64,000 nt of DNA, taken from the NCBI GenBank assembly GCA_025667525.1, contig CM046876.1, forward strand, positions 481,388,557 to 481,452,556, in the 5' to 3' direction. The notes below the pieces were generated by a model that ran no database searches, was not told the origin of the DNA, and was given only the letters and a program-made list of their open reading frames with translations. Below, one piece after another: positions 22,825 to 37,850 of the stretch (position 1 is its first letter; every line of letters starts with the position of its first letter). The DNA is from Glebionis coronaria. Taxonomy: Eukaryota; Streptophyta; Magnoliopsida; Asterales; Asteraceae. The position numbers were made by a program, and so were the translations under genes.

Positions 22825-23560
22825 ATTTTGCAAACTTTTCATTGTTCTTTTCACCCTACAAAGTCTTTTAGCTATGGCATCAAAACAAGTAATTGGACCA
22901 AGATCAGGTCTTTCTCGTGAATACATTGGAGGGGAAAAAAATAATGTCAAATTTTCAGATGTACCCATCAACCCAAACGTCGAATTCCATTATATACTTG
23001 CTTTTGCAATTGATTACACCACTTCATCTCCATCCTCCCCAACCAATGGCAAATTCAATGTGTTCTGGGACAAACATAATCTTGGCCCGTCTCAAGTCTC
23101 TTCGATCAAGAGTCAACATTCTAATGTTAAAGTAGCTTTAAGCTTAGGTGGTGCCACTGTGAATGGAGGGAAAAGCTGTTACTTTAGTCCTTTGTTGGTT
23201 GATTCATGGGTTTCCAACGCTGTTTCTTCGCTTACTAAGATCATCCAAAAGTATAACTTGGATGGGATTGATATTGACTACGAGCAGTTTCATTCAGATT
23301 CAGAGGGCAAAGTTTTTGCTGAGTGTATCGGAAAGCTTATAACAACTCTCAAGAATAGGGGAGTCATCTTGTTTGCATCTATAGCGCCATTTGATGACGA
23401 TGAGGTTCAGAGACATTATCTGGCTCTTTGGTAGAGTTATGGTTAGAGTATGTGAATTTCCAGTTTTATGCGTATGATAAGGGGACCACTGTCTCTCAGT
23501 TTATAAACTATTTAAAAAACAAAGCTCAGATTATATTGGTGGTAATATCTTGGCTAATTT
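22825..23560 (+). pseudogene. GH18 chitinase-like pseudogene, copy of gene at 10108
   Basis: Similarity to GH18 copy 3 starts in its promoter (about 22565) and runs to about 23560, then stops. The ancestral start codon is destroyed (ATTGGA where copy 3 has ATGGGA). A nonsense TAG lies at 23432-23434, just after ALW; about 8 bases are deleted next to it; and the last quarter is missing. The middle is still open (22874-23434) and even keeps DGIDIDYE, so inactivation is recent. The S-x-G-G-D loop reads GGA. Confidence 0.9.
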
Positions 23561-24072
23561 GTTATGATCAAAAGGTCATTACTATATAAGTATAGTATTT
23601 GTAATCAATCCAAGTCCACCCAGACCGTTTTGACCAATTATTACCATATTTTGACCGTTTTGACCAATTCTGCTGTAATCACAGTTTATGATTCAGTATT
23701 CACCAATCATTTGGTCACTTTGTCAACATGTCGATTTCGTCACCTCTAAAATTATTACCATCATTGGAGTAAACCTGTCTCGGGGATAAGGTGACATTTC
23801 AACTTCCAGCTCACAGGGAATTTCTAACTCAAAGCAACATAATGGAATTCAGGTTCGGAAACAAAGATCGTTTTAACTCAAAGCAAAACAAGTAGTTCTA
23901 AAATAAAAGATACTAAATCCACACAGGTTCGGAAACAAAGATAGAAATCAGCAACTAAAACAGGTAGTCTTAAAATACAAGATACTAATGCAGAAGTTCT
24001 TAAAAAAAAGCAGGTTGATAACAGCTTTTCTCCAGCAGACTGTAACGCTCCCAGGTCAGCATTCATTTGCTC
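23561..24072. other. intergenic and 3' UTR of the ubiquitin-eL40 gene
   Basis: No gene is seen. The part next to 24072 should be 3' UTR of the minus-strand gene that ends at 24073. Confidence 0.4.
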
Positions 24073-26871
<2,799 letters not shown>

Positions 26872-26937
26872 CTAAAACGGCGGTTATGATTGTTTTCTTG
26901 GTAAGGAAGGAAATGAGCTCACTCTCTCTCTCTCTAT

Positions 26938-27000
26938 TTTATTAGGGTTGTGTTGTTCGAGATATCATATGGGCCTGGTTGTTGGGCTTTCAAGCCCATC
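26938..27000 (-). promoter_or_regulatory. promoter of ubiquitin-eL40: telo-box-like and site II motifs
   Basis: On the minus strand AACCCTAA (26942-26949) resembles the telo box, and TGGGCC-type site II elements occur at about 26970 and in the palindrome TGGGCTTTCAAGCCCA (26983-26998). This pairing is the known signature of plant ribosomal-protein and cell-cycle-linked promoters. A CT-rich leader (26863-26936) separates it from the ATG. Confidence 0.7.
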
Positions 27001-27277
27001 ATACATATTGGTAAAAAAAATGGACTAGTTTGTTTTTCTATTATTCTCGTCTATATGTGTTTATTTATATTATATTAAGCGAGTTAATCCTCATTAGTGT
27101 TTCATAAATAGTTCATGTGGTTAGTTAATTATTTTTTATTGTTTTAAACTTTTTATTAATATATATATTAAATGGTGTCGGAAACGACGTCGTTTCCAAT
27201 AATGCATTGACATTTTTTGTTTTGAATTGTGTCGTTTCAATTCCCATGCAAACAATTCTATTAATTAAATACAGTAA
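27001..27277. other. AT-rich intergenic DNA
   Basis: No gene is seen. An 11-base GTCGGAAACGACGTCGTTTCC-like inverted sequence lies around 27176-27198. Bases 27275-27277 (TAA) are the left target site of the following MITE. Confidence 0.4.
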
Positions 27278-27631
27278 GGTAGTGTTTGGTAATGACTTAT
27301 AGAGTCTTAATTAAAAAATAGGAATATGGATTAAGTCATAAGTAGTTTGTTTGTTTTGTGCTTAAAATAAACTAACGACTTTCTGGAAAAAGACAGCAGG
27401 AGGGTGCTTTCTGTATTAAGTCATGACTTATTATCTTTATTTTACATATTTACCCTCTAACTCCCTCACTTAACTAATTTAAAAGGACAAAATAGTAAAC
27501 TTCTCTGATTCAGACTTTATATTCAGCACACAAAACAAACAGTCATATATCCGTATACAAACAGACAACATATATTTTTACAAACATTTTAATTTTACAG
27601 GACTTAATTAAAAGACTAAACAAACAGGCCC
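27278..27631. mobile_element. Tourist-like (PIF/Harbinger) MITE
   Basis: The left end GGTAGTGTTTGGTAATGACT and the right end read inward GGGCCTGTTTGTTTAGTCTT are inverted-repeat related, of the GGCCTGTTTGGTT type of Tourist MITEs. TAA occurs on both sides (27275-27277 and 27632-27634), the expected 3-bp target. No transposase. Confidence 0.6.
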
Positions 27632-27634
27632 TAA

Positions 27635-29300
27635 CTAAAGTTATATAACACCACACACCTTCCCACCAGTATACCATATTTCACAAGCACGACCTCAAAT
27701 TTTTACTTATTTACAATCTTTTTACATAACAAATTTTAATAAAATACGAAAACAAATGTCTACTACTTATAGATTCATTTGAAAAAGAAATACCATAAAA
27801 AGATCGTCAAGTTGTAAACTAAATAAGTTTGATATCGCAATATTCTTGACATACGTATGATTTTATAAAAATGTTTAAACTTAATACACATTCAATTTTT
27901 TTTAAGTAGTCTTAAAGGTTTTTTTTCTTGCAATGTCAACATTGACATGAACATTTTTATGCATTATCGGTCCATTGCAGCGATAACTTTTACATATTTA
28001 CGTCTTGCTAATATAACAAATTTTTATTTATCTAATATGTGACAGAATCTAACAATTTGTTAAATGAATATATCGCCAAAAAGATCTTTGTGTGACGCAC
28101 AAAACAAGGCTGATATTGCAGTACTTTTAACATATACTCCTATATGATTTTACAAAAAGTGTTTTACTCAAATATGTATTTAAAAGAAATCCAAAACACA
28201 CCCATAAACTATCTAATAACTTTAAAATTAACCATCGAGATTGAAGATATATGGTTATATTTTTTTGTACACAGCTATTATATATAGCAAACTCTTTTTG
28301 ACAAATATTTGATAGATATCAATAACTTCTTCGAATAAAATATGTTGACAACTATATATTTGAAATACGGACAAAATGAGACCAATATTAACACGCTTAC
28401 CTCATACATACATTCTGATGGTTAGCATACATTAAAAAAATATTTATAATATACACTCTTAACCTATCTATGATTCTAAAAACTACCTTACAATTTAATG
28501 AAATAAAATATGTAAAAGTGTAAATGGTCAAGAGCTAATTAAAAACAAATCTATGAATTTTTTTAGTTCTTACAAAAATTATTGGCTACACGATTACAAC
28601 ACGTTAAAAAAACAGAGAAAGATAGTCCCGATGCAAACCACATGCATTATTCTTTTTTAGACAAACAACAATGCGTACAATGACTACCTTAAACATTTTA
28701 TAATTTAAGACTTTTTTACATAACAAGCTTTACTCGTCGGAACACACATCTACCAACCCATTCAGAAAAAAAATACTACTAAAGATATTAGCACATTGCG
28801 AACCGAACGAGTCTAATATTGTAATGCTTCTCACATACGTACGATTTTAGTTTTTTTTACGTAAACAATTCATTTAGGTTATTTCCTTCTTTTAAAGTCA
28901 CCTATTGACGCAAACAACCCTTTTATTATCGGTCTACTGCTCCGTTAGTTTCGCATGCTCCGCCGCAACGCGCGGGTTAGAAATCTCGTTATTATTATTA
29001 TTGTATATTTTTTTTAACTTTTAACCTTTATACATTTTTTAAGTTTTCATATTGTTGTTTCACGTATTTTTATACGTTTGGTTTTTTTTCGTAAAAAAAC
29101 GTAGGAAAGTGTACAAACACAAACTTAGTATTTTTTAATAAATTATCAAACAAAAATTACTTTCTTACAAATTAAAAAAAATATTAAGTTGTTTTTACGT
29201 ATGAAAATTTCAAAAGATTTTATACGTTTTTTTCGACAATTTTCAAACATGAAATAAATTTTTACGTACAAGAAATGTATATAAATTTTCAAACAAAATG
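27635..29300. other. AT-rich intergenic DNA
   Basis: About 1.7 kb of strongly AT-rich sequence without an ORF worth calling. A short GC island CCGCAACGCGCGG at 28963-28975 can form a small hairpin. Confidence 0.5.
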
Positions 29301-29309
29301 TTCGAACAA

Positions 29310-31005
29310 AACTTACTATTTTTTAATAAACATATGTCTCCTGTCTGTATATAGATAAAGATGAGTCACACAGACTTTGATGAAACCCAACTCGAATAAT
29401 ATAAGATGCAAATCTCTGAAACCAAGCTCGAGATACCTGCTTAAGCCCATACAAAGAACGTTGTAATAAACACACATAATCAGGATGCTTCGAATCACAA
29501 ACCCAGGAGGCTGATAGATATAAAGCGTCTCAAATAAATATGAGCAATGCTATACATTCCTACTATATCCTCCTAATTATCCTCCTACTCTATATAAATA
29601 TGGACAAGTGTAATCCACTATGTATCTCTTTTGATCTCACTCATTGATTTTGACACTTGTCCTAATCTTATGAGTAGGAGAAATAAGTAGGAACATTTAG
29701 TAGGAATGTTTATCATTTTTCAATAAATATCCATGTAAAAAGGCATTCTTGACATCAAGCTAATGAATATGCCGAATTTCACCCTTAGACTGGGTATGAA
29801 TATATTTGCGAAACAACACAAATTTAGATAAAACATGAGATTTGTTAAGTAAGGGATAAACCCAAACAAACTATGAATAATGATCCAAATACAATACATA
29901 ATACTTCAAACCTGAAAGACCCGAAATGGGTGAAGTTCATACATCCGAGTGAATAATATCAAAACATGAAGTAACTACAATATCGAAACTAGCAAATGGA
30001 AGCCTCACGTGTTTGCCAAGCTGACAAACATGACAATGAACGGGTAGTTTCTCTTTATTACATGAAATAAAATTACTAGAGACAAGACGATGAAGCACTT
30101 CACTTCCTAGATGACCAAGACGTTGATGCCACGTATGCAGACTGACAAGAAAGACTTATGAAATTGGAGAAATATGAGTGTCTGGATGAAGATCCCTCGT
30201 ACTATCACATCAGAGTAGTACCCTCTGATTCAGGAAATCCTTAACAGAAGAACCAAACGCATCAACAGTACAATTATTATCATAAGCAAATTGACGAACA
30301 TAAATTAAATTTTTGACAATATTAGGTGTGATGAGAACGTTATTTAAGTGAAGAGGTCGAAATAGAGTTGGCAAACTGCTATGATCCGTATTGGTGACAG
30401 GTAGAGGATGACCTTCACCAACCGAGACACACGAATAAAGACAAGTATTAAAAATATCACTAAGATTATGAACCAAATCATTAAGGTAAGAACTCGCACC
30501 TGTATCCATATTCAGACACCAGTAGTTGGATCATGTAGTGTCCCTGCATTAAAAGCATGAGGTATTGTCGTTTCTTGTCCGGATGAAGCAATGACAGATC
30601 CAGTGTGGGTCGATTGGGCATGTTAAACAGTCTTCGAACCAACAAGGGGATATAACCACATGTATTACCACCTAGGCTTTGTTGATGGGCCTGGAATGAG
30701 TAAGTAGGTTGGGCCAAGGGTGGTATGAACGTGGTGTACTTACTAGTTGTTGGGTCATATAACCAAAACTTAGGGGAGGCCCACTAGGATAAGTAGGTTC
30801 AATTGGTGGGTAATACAATGGACCAGACCCCGTAGAGGAATAAATGGCAATATGGATTTGTTTCAAGTCACCGTTAGACCGAATAACACCCCCAGACTTA
30901 TAGTTCTTGGAGTCAACAACTTTATGCAAACCCAGACTATCCAACACCTTAGCTAAAATATCATCGACCATATTACTTGGAAACCATTAGTTTTAGCCAT
31001 CATTT
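29310..31005 (-). pseudogene. decayed Copia element: gag end, protease, integrase start, RT piece
   Basis: Read leftward: a gag tail (30672-30971, MVDDILAKVLDSLG), protease with its MDTGASS active site (about 30490-30509) and VGEGHPLPV flap, a GAG-pre-integrase segment with WHQRLGHLG (about 30120-30140) and CHVCQLGKH (about 30020), the start of integrase, then an abrupt junction to the RT segment LDVKNAFLHG near 29755, and SLYGLKQVSRAW (about 29440). Most of integrase is deleted, fusing it to RT. A Mutator-type MITE splits RT at 29542-29721. Many stops; no LTR could be matched to it. Confidence 0.85.
29542..29721. mobile_element. Mutator-type MITE with 9-bp target duplication
   Basis: The ends GAGCAATGCTATACATTCCT and, read inward from 29721, GAAAAATGATAAACATTCCT are inverted repeats continuing to ACT. 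The flanks carry a perfect 9-bp direct repeat AATAAATAT (29533-29541 and 29722-29730), the size made by Mutator-like transposases. The element is 180 bp, non-coding, and younger than the Copia remnant it splits. Confidence 0.9.
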
Positions 31006-31011
31006 CTAACT

Positions 31012-32036
31012 TGTTTAGCATTGACATCATGAACAAATCGACAATGTAGAAAACTAGAAGGGGGTTGAATAGTTTTTACCGATTAGTTTTAATTACTTTG
31101 AAACTTTTTCGTGATTATTATGGATATAGATCAAGCGTGATTGACAAAGTAATAGAGATGAGAAGAGAATTAAACAAACCACAATGCACAGTTAATTATT
31201 GTGGTTCGGCCTAGTAAGATCTCACTTATTTTGCCCTTACTTCCACTCCTCGAGTATCCACACGAGAGTTCTACTTCACTAGTAAACGAATCTCCTTTAC
31301 AGCGGTGGAGAAACCATTACACTTTAGCTTACAATCTTTATCGACACCTAAAGATAGAAGAATGGGTACACCAATGGTGATTTTATAGGTAACACTTAAC
31401 ACATTCACACAAAGTGAAACTTTGAAGGATCAAAGCTTAGAGTATAGAATTCTCGTAATCGATCTTTAAATTCACAAATATCTAAATCACAAGCGACAAG
31501 AAGTAAGACAAGAATGGGGTTAGAGAGTTAGATATATGCAGAGATTTTAGAGAGATAGGTTAGAATAGGGGTGAGTTCTAAGCTTGGACAAAGCATGGTA
31601 TTTATAGGCAAAGTACCAGACAACCACGGAACTCGTCATGCCCTTTACTCAAGGTCTACCTGGGTCCACTGGGTCTGACTTTTGTTGCCTCATAAATGTT
31701 TACCTAAGATCATACTCAATCATTGAATATAGACAAGGGTTGACTTTTATATATCTGATATGAAAAGAGATATAGATGTATTTTGTTCATTATTTTTACA
31801 CTTAAAAACTTTAAAGTGTATAAAAACTTTTATAAAAAGTTTAGAACAAAATTTCATAGATTAAAAGACTTAGATGTTGATTGAAATACAAACATAAAAT
31901 ATGTTTGATGTTTTGTCATTAACAAAACGTTAAGAGTGATTAAAACATTAATATTGTTTCAATACGATATTTGTATTTACAATCTTCCGCTTGTTGTTGA
32001 AGATAAACTTATTTTTAGTTGGTATTAGCATTAACA
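31012..32036 (-). repeat. LTR-like remnant, probably Copia
   Basis: The plus strand begins TGTTTAGCATTGACATC and ends TTAGCATTAACA, TG...CA-type ends. A minus-strand TATA (GCCTATAAATACC, about 31600) and a purine run on the minus strand just beyond its 5' side (AAAAAAAGGGGAGAAG, about 32065-32085) fit a 3' LTR reading leftward. The flanking pentamers do not match, so the limits and the assignment are uncertain. It also contains the GAAGGGGGTTGAATAG word common in plant LTR repeats (31049). Confidence 0.4.
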
Positions 32037-32948
32037 TATAAGTTTTAGAAATATGAGCTCATTTCTCTTCTCCCCTTTTTTTGTCGAAAGAAAAAAGGGA
32101 AGGATAAATGGAAAAAGATTTGAGAGAGATATTTTGATAGTGTAAGAAAGAAATATAGATATCAAGAGATTTTTCCATTGTTTCCCCGTCGGTTCATACT
32201 CCTCTTAATGGATAACCGGGAGACATGGATTATGAAAATCCTGCAAGAAAGAGTTAGAAAGAAGATGGTAAAAATACATGTACATGGAAGACACAACACA
32301 TGGTCTTATGAATTACACATTTTTGCAAATAGATAGAAAGAAATGCATAATTTTGGAATGAATGAGACAAAATTTGCATGTCATATAGTACTCGCCCTTG
32401 ATTCATGCCCAAATAATCAAGAGAAAATGAGCTTAATTCCTACAAAAGGAGGTTAGCTATAGAAATAGATAGTCGAGGTTATAGCATGATCACAACGATC
32501 AAAGCAACACATTAACATACATGAACAAGTAATGATTTTAGAAAATAAAATGGTTCATTCATCTCGTCCCAAGTAAAATTACATCTTAAAAGCATGTGAA
32601 ACATTGGTGTAAAGATGAATTACATTCATTAAAAATAAAAAATAAAAAGAGAAGTGAAAAACATGGACCCACGGACCCCTCGATGGGGTTATCGAACCCT
32701 TGTTGGTGGGGTCCGACGGGGTCCGGGAATGTCTGGTAACAGAAGTAAAGAAAAAGAAATTGTGGCCCTAACGACTTGCGAGGATGATGCTACTGAGATG
32801 GAGGGTGCGGATGAGCATTAACCCCTTGAAGTATGTTGTTTAGAATGAATCTCATCTCATCATGGAAGTCTGTGACTAGAGTTTGTGTATAACGACAATG
32901 GTTGCACACATGAGGTGAGTTAGTGGTTGGGATATCATGGTGAATAGT
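32037..32948. other. unassigned AT-rich sequence
   Basis: No gene is recognised. A purine-rich AAAAAGGGAAGGATAAATGG segment lies at about 32093-32112. The C/G-rich stretch near 32665-32730 has repeated GGGGTCCG words. Confidence 0.4.
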
Positions 32949-33318
32949 TGTCACACCCCCAAACGTATTGTAGCGAAAAAGTAATCGGGGCATGTAACTT
33001 CATAGCATCATACACTCAGAATATAAAGAACGACCTGCATATGAGTCATTTGAAAATTGATCATTTGAATAAAGTCGACAACAAGGTTTTAACAGTACAA
33101 CATAAGTTCAAAATAACAAGTGAAATGTTTGAAACGTACTCAAATGATCTAAGTATTATTAAAAAGGCTTCAAATGCATGCGATTCCAATAGCAATCCAT
33201 ATAAGTTAAGCACCTAAGAAAAAACACTGCTAAAGTATCAACATAAAGTTGGTGAGTTCATAGATTTAGTTGGATAGAGTTATTGAACCACACGATTTTT
33301 AGTAGTGTATGACAATAT
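32949..33318 (-). repeat. Gypsy LTR fragment, cut by the Sirevirus
   Basis: It begins TGTCACACCCCCAAACGTAT, the reversed end of a long Gypsy LTR. At about 33236-33265 it has CATCAACATAAAGTTGGTGAG-like sequence, matching 15364-15385 in the other LTR fragment. It stops where the Sirevirus LTR starts at 33319. Confidence 0.6.
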
Positions 33319-34232
33319 TGTTGGGGTCAGTATTTACTGACCCTGAAGCAACTCTAGGATTTGAATATAAAATCCTTCTAAGTGTTTCATGCTCAGCAGT
33401 AAGGCCAATATGCTGAAGGATGACCAGAGGAACAAAGTTCCTACTGAAGACTTTGTAGTTGAAGAATGTTCAGCATTCCTCTTCCAGTTAATTTAGAAGA
33501 CAAAGGAGTCTTTGCTTCAAATACTAAGTGGTCTAGTTGTTGAAGAACAAGTACTGAAGAAGAGCTTTCAGTTCAGTTTGGTTTGATAATACCAAACTGA
33601 ATGATGTCGATCTCCTCTAGGATACTGAAGACTCTTCACTATTCTGATGGTTTGCATTAGGTGGGAAAGATAACTTTAAGTCAAAGTAGGTTGCTTGTAT
33701 ATTTATCTATAAGTACAACCTTTATCTTTTCTATGATAGTTTATTATGTACTTTGTACTGTTTATCCAGCATGGGCATCAACCACTCATTGGATAAACTC
33801 ATGCATTGAAACATGCAAATGCAAACCCTAGTTTTACACTGCCTATAAAAGGAGTGTACATTGAGAGAGAAAGAAAGAAAACCAATACAAGAGTAGAAAC
33901 TCTGGAAAACCTTTCTCTCTCAATACCAACTAAACCATATAGCCAAGAAGCATATGAACGTTTAGATTGGAGCTTAGACTTTAACTTTGGTTATACGTTT
34001 AAGTAGAGGAGATAACAACCCATTGTCATTCAACCACTTTGTTATTCTGCAAACAAAGTGGGTTATAGATTCTTTATTTGATTCTAATAAAAGTCTATAC
34101 GTTGAAAAGTTATTGGTATTGTTGTTTTAATTGTTCATAGTTCTTATCTATTGTTAAAACAACACACTTGAGTCTTGGTAAAGAGTTATTACTTAAGGTT
34201 GATAAGTAATAACGATTTACAAGGGACCAACA
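33319..34232 (+). repeat. Sirevirus 5' LTR
   Basis: The 914-bp LTR starts TGTTGGGGTCAGTATTTACT and ends GGGACCAACA, so the tips are inverted (TGTTGG/CCAACA). Two bases later the primer-binding site TGGTATCAGAGC (34235-34246, initiator Met tRNA) begins. Confidence 0.85.
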
Positions 34233-34314
34233 AGTGGTATCAGAGCAGTTTGATTAGCTAAACTCTTATTTAATTACACTGCTCATTTAAAGTTTTCAAA
34301 TCAAGATCCAAAAA

Positions 34315-34829
34315 ATGGCTCAAGTAATACCACAAACCCTAGAGTATAGAGGTGGCCAACTCAGTGCTGCTCCTGTCCTAGAGGTTGCTAATTTCACAAA
34401 TTGGAAGAAGAGGTTCCTTGTCCACATGGTTAGGAATGAACCTCAATTCCTAGGAATCATTAAAAATGGTCCATTTGTTCCTATGGTTGGGGACAATAGA
34501 AAACCTGAAGTACAATGGACTGCTGATGAAAGAAAAGCTGCTAACCTAGACCAGCGTCTTAAAAGTCTCATAATGCCAGTACTCCCCTATGACCAAATGA
34601 ACTCTGTTGTGAATTGCAAAACCTCAAAATCTACATGGGAGGACCTTATTCTCTATCATAAGGGACCCTCTGATGTGAAGGAAACAAGAATCATGGATTT
34701 AAAGCTTCAATACAACACCTTCAAACACAAAGAAGGGGAAACCCTCACACAAACATTCACCATATACAAAGCACTGATGAATGAACTAGTGAATGATGGT
34801 GTTGAGCTTTCAAAACTTGAAATCAACAC
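34315..34829 (+). pseudogene. Sirevirus gag, N-terminal half
   Basis: A frame from ATG 34315 encodes a Copia capsid region of the UBN2/gag-polypeptide type: NWKKRFLVHM (about residues 29-38), TWEDLILYHKGPSD (about 107-120) and LKLQYNTFKHKEGETL. The start is 81 bases after the primer-binding site. The frame is cut after LEINT by the first Gypsy element at 34830 and continues at 44548, with AACAC at both junctions. Confidence 0.93.
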
Positions 34830-37401
34830 TATAAAGTCCGCTTTTAAAAATCCATGAAAATACATTATTACACGATACCACAAATTTAAATCAACCTCCA
34901 TGAATTAAATACACGACAAGAACATTTAATATCCGAATCCAAGTACTGCGTATAATATGATTTCATGATAAATAAATAATACTGGATCACGAAATATGAA
35001 CGCATAACACGACCCGTAGTACACGATAATTTTATAAAGTCGAAAATAAAAAAATTATGCACATAATATATGGGCTGGCGGTAAGAGATTTTTTCTTTTT
35101 TTTTAAAAAAAGGAAAATGTGGGCTTAAGGCCCATTTGGCAAAAAGAAAAAAAACAGGTAAAAACCCTTTCCCCTCTTCACGATCAATAACAAAAAAAAG
35201 GAGAAACTAGGATTCTGTCTTGGTGGCCGCCGGCTGGAGTCACAACCACAAGGGTTTCGAAATATTTCTGCATCAATGATTTCGTGTGTTTTCATCATTA
35301 AAACATCAATCTTACATCGGTAAACATCTTCTTAATTTAAATCTTATTAAATCACGAATCAGTTTCTTTTAATCTAAACAAACGAATTGTTTTATGGTAA
35401 TCACGAAATAATATGAAGGGGTGTCGGGTGTTGCTTTTCTCACAGAAAACAAGACCCAAAAGGGCCTCGGTGTGCCTACTGGTTGCCAGCCGTGACCCAC
35501 AAAAGGAATGGTGGTGGTTGTTTGATGTCAGTCGCAACCAAAAACCTCCAAACGGGGTGTATTATGTGTAAACAATAGGAAAACGTGGGCAACTGGGGTG
35601 TTTGGTTTGCAGACTGGAAGTATAGACATTAAGGGGTGTTTGGGTCTGTAAACAAAATAGAAAAATAAAGAAAGCAGTGGGAAAAATGGGTTTCAGCAGT
35701 GGGAAATATAGATAGAAAATAATGAGTTTTGTTTAAGTTTAGCGACAGTTTTCGTGACACTAAGTGCTGTCGCAGAATTGTCATATGTGCAGTTTTTTCT
35801 ATTTTTAAAACTCAGCTTTTAGTGACAGTTTTTAGCGACAGTTTTTCTGTCGCAGATTCAAATAGATAGATTTTATATATTTTGTTGATTTGTTTAGTGC
35901 GACCGAGAAGGGTTATCTCGGTAGGCTCGGGAAAAAATTATAATAAATAAGATGAAGATTTTTATATTATACCTCTTATCATTTGTTTTATAAATATTTT
36001 AAATTGAATTTTAAATGAGTTAAATTAAAATAGTTTTTAATATTTTAAAAAGGTATAATTTTATTATATGAATTAAATGACTTTGAAAACTTTATAATTT
36101 AGGAAACCTTATATTATTTACGGGTCAATTATTATAGTATTAATATCACGTCAGAATACGTTCGTGTTGTAACTATTAGTAGGTTGTTAATATATCATAA
36201 GAATTATTAAAAGTTTAGAATCATCTTTTAATATACACACATATTTCCAGAATATAATAAATAAGAAGCCAATAAGAACAGTAAATTCAACACAATCATA
36301 TAACTTATTTTCGCGTACGTTATTTATGTAGTAACTATGAAGTCGGATAGATCCTTCAGCTTTCAGTCTTATTTCATTACTGGACACGAGGTACGGATTT
36401 CCGTCCTTTCAGTAAGGACTTCCTTTTTTTATGCATGATTAGGATTCCCGGTCTTCAGCCAAATGTTTTTCCCCAGTATATGTTTAAGCTTATCAGTAAT
36501 CATGTTAATAACTAAATAAATTGCCTGAGCATTATATACAAGCATGACCAGTTTATGTACTAGTTACGGAGGTACCGTAACCACGGCACTAGAGGCACCG
36601 GTGTCGTGACTCACATGCAGGAGAGTGATATCCTGCATCGTCCCACTCATGTTCAGGTTGGCCATTTTTATATGTATGTTTAGTGGGGCGTATGGATGCA
36701 TCCTAGGCTTATCAGTTTACAAGTTATCAGGGTGAATGTGGTGTGTGCTCTACATCCTTCACATTGGAGCTGATCCCTCCACCCAGCACAGTATTTAGAG
36801 GTCACCCCTCTACAGCATGACGAGGTCATCCCTCCAGTTATTCATGCAACGTTGTTACAGCACATGACCTATATAAGCTCTGGCAATTAAAATATAGTAA
36901 ATGCATGTTTTCAGTTTTAACAGATAACAGTTCAGCTTTATTATTTTATAAGTCAGGCTTTACAGATTATGCACAGATTTCCGCTGCAACTTTACTTATC
37001 AGTCTTACAGCTTCAGTATTCTATCATCTGTTTCATTCAGTATATTCTTATCATGCATTATATCTGTTCACTGAGCGTTATGCTCAGCCGTAGTTCCTTT
37101 CATGTTCTAACGACAGGTACACCACAGGACGCTCTTAGGATTCTAAAAGCATGTGCATTTGGATGGGAGTTATCTAGACTTCTTACTTCATGCACTTCTT
37201 ACCTTATTCTACTTATTTGGACATTGTTTAGTCCTTTCCTGTAGTATTTTATTTTTCATGTTTTGAGCTTATGTTTGGATTACCGATGTTTGATTCCGGT
37301 AACTCCTTTATGGTCAGTTAATGTTTTAGGAAATTTACCTTATGCTTTGATGACACGCCATAAATACACGTAATGGTCCACTTTCCAAGTGGGGTGTTAC
37401 A
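34830..37401 (+). repeat. 5' LTR of Gypsy element C
   Basis: The 2572-bp LTR runs from TATAAAGTCCGC (the usual TG is mutated to TA) to GGGGTGTTACA. It contains GTGACAGTTTT(C/T)GTG and CTGTCGCAGA repeats near 35740-35860. Confidence 0.92.
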
Positions 37402-37634
37402 ATTATGGTATCAGAGCGCAAGGTTCGACCTGTAGGCTCTAAAACTTGACCTGTGACTAGTGGGTAGTCACCAGGAACTTTCCAGATTTTGGCGTTGTTA
37501 TCTTTCATGTTCTCATGCATCTATCAGTCACTTTTCCTTGGTTATCAGTCGGTTTTCTAAAGTTTTTGACGATTTAAAAGGTTGGTACAGGACTGGCCAT
37601 ATTTAGTCGCATGTGCTTTTCTGCGAATTTTGTT

Positions 37635-37850
37635 TTGGTGAACCGACCCATAGGCATTCACCCTTGCCCGTTTAGATTTTTGTATTGGTGAACCGACCCA
37701 ATGGCGTTCATCCTTACTCTTGACAGATTCATGCTTTCAGTCAAATATTACTTGGTGAACCAGCTCATATACGTTCACCAACGTTCAGATCAAATTTCAT
37801 GTTTTTCAGTTGAATGTTGTTTTGTGAACCGATCCACAGTTGTTAACCTT
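37635..37850 (+). repeat. dispersed GGTGAACC...GTTCACC repeats in leader
   Basis: Four copies of (T)GGTGAACCGACCCAxxxGCGTTCACC-like sequence, each with GGTGAAC/GTTCACC inverted arms, occur at about 37636, 37693, 37751 and 37823 with irregular spacing of 55-70 bases. Confidence 0.7.

Noticed and set aside
31012..32036. Complete solo LTR
   Set aside because: TG...CA-like ends exist but the flanking pentamers differ, so only an uncertain LTR remnant is reported.
34235..34250. GGTATCAGAGC words (also near 17135, 37406 and 49473) as tRNA pieces
   Set aside because: Each sits directly beside an LTR and is a primer-binding site; no tRNA cloverleaf surrounds it.
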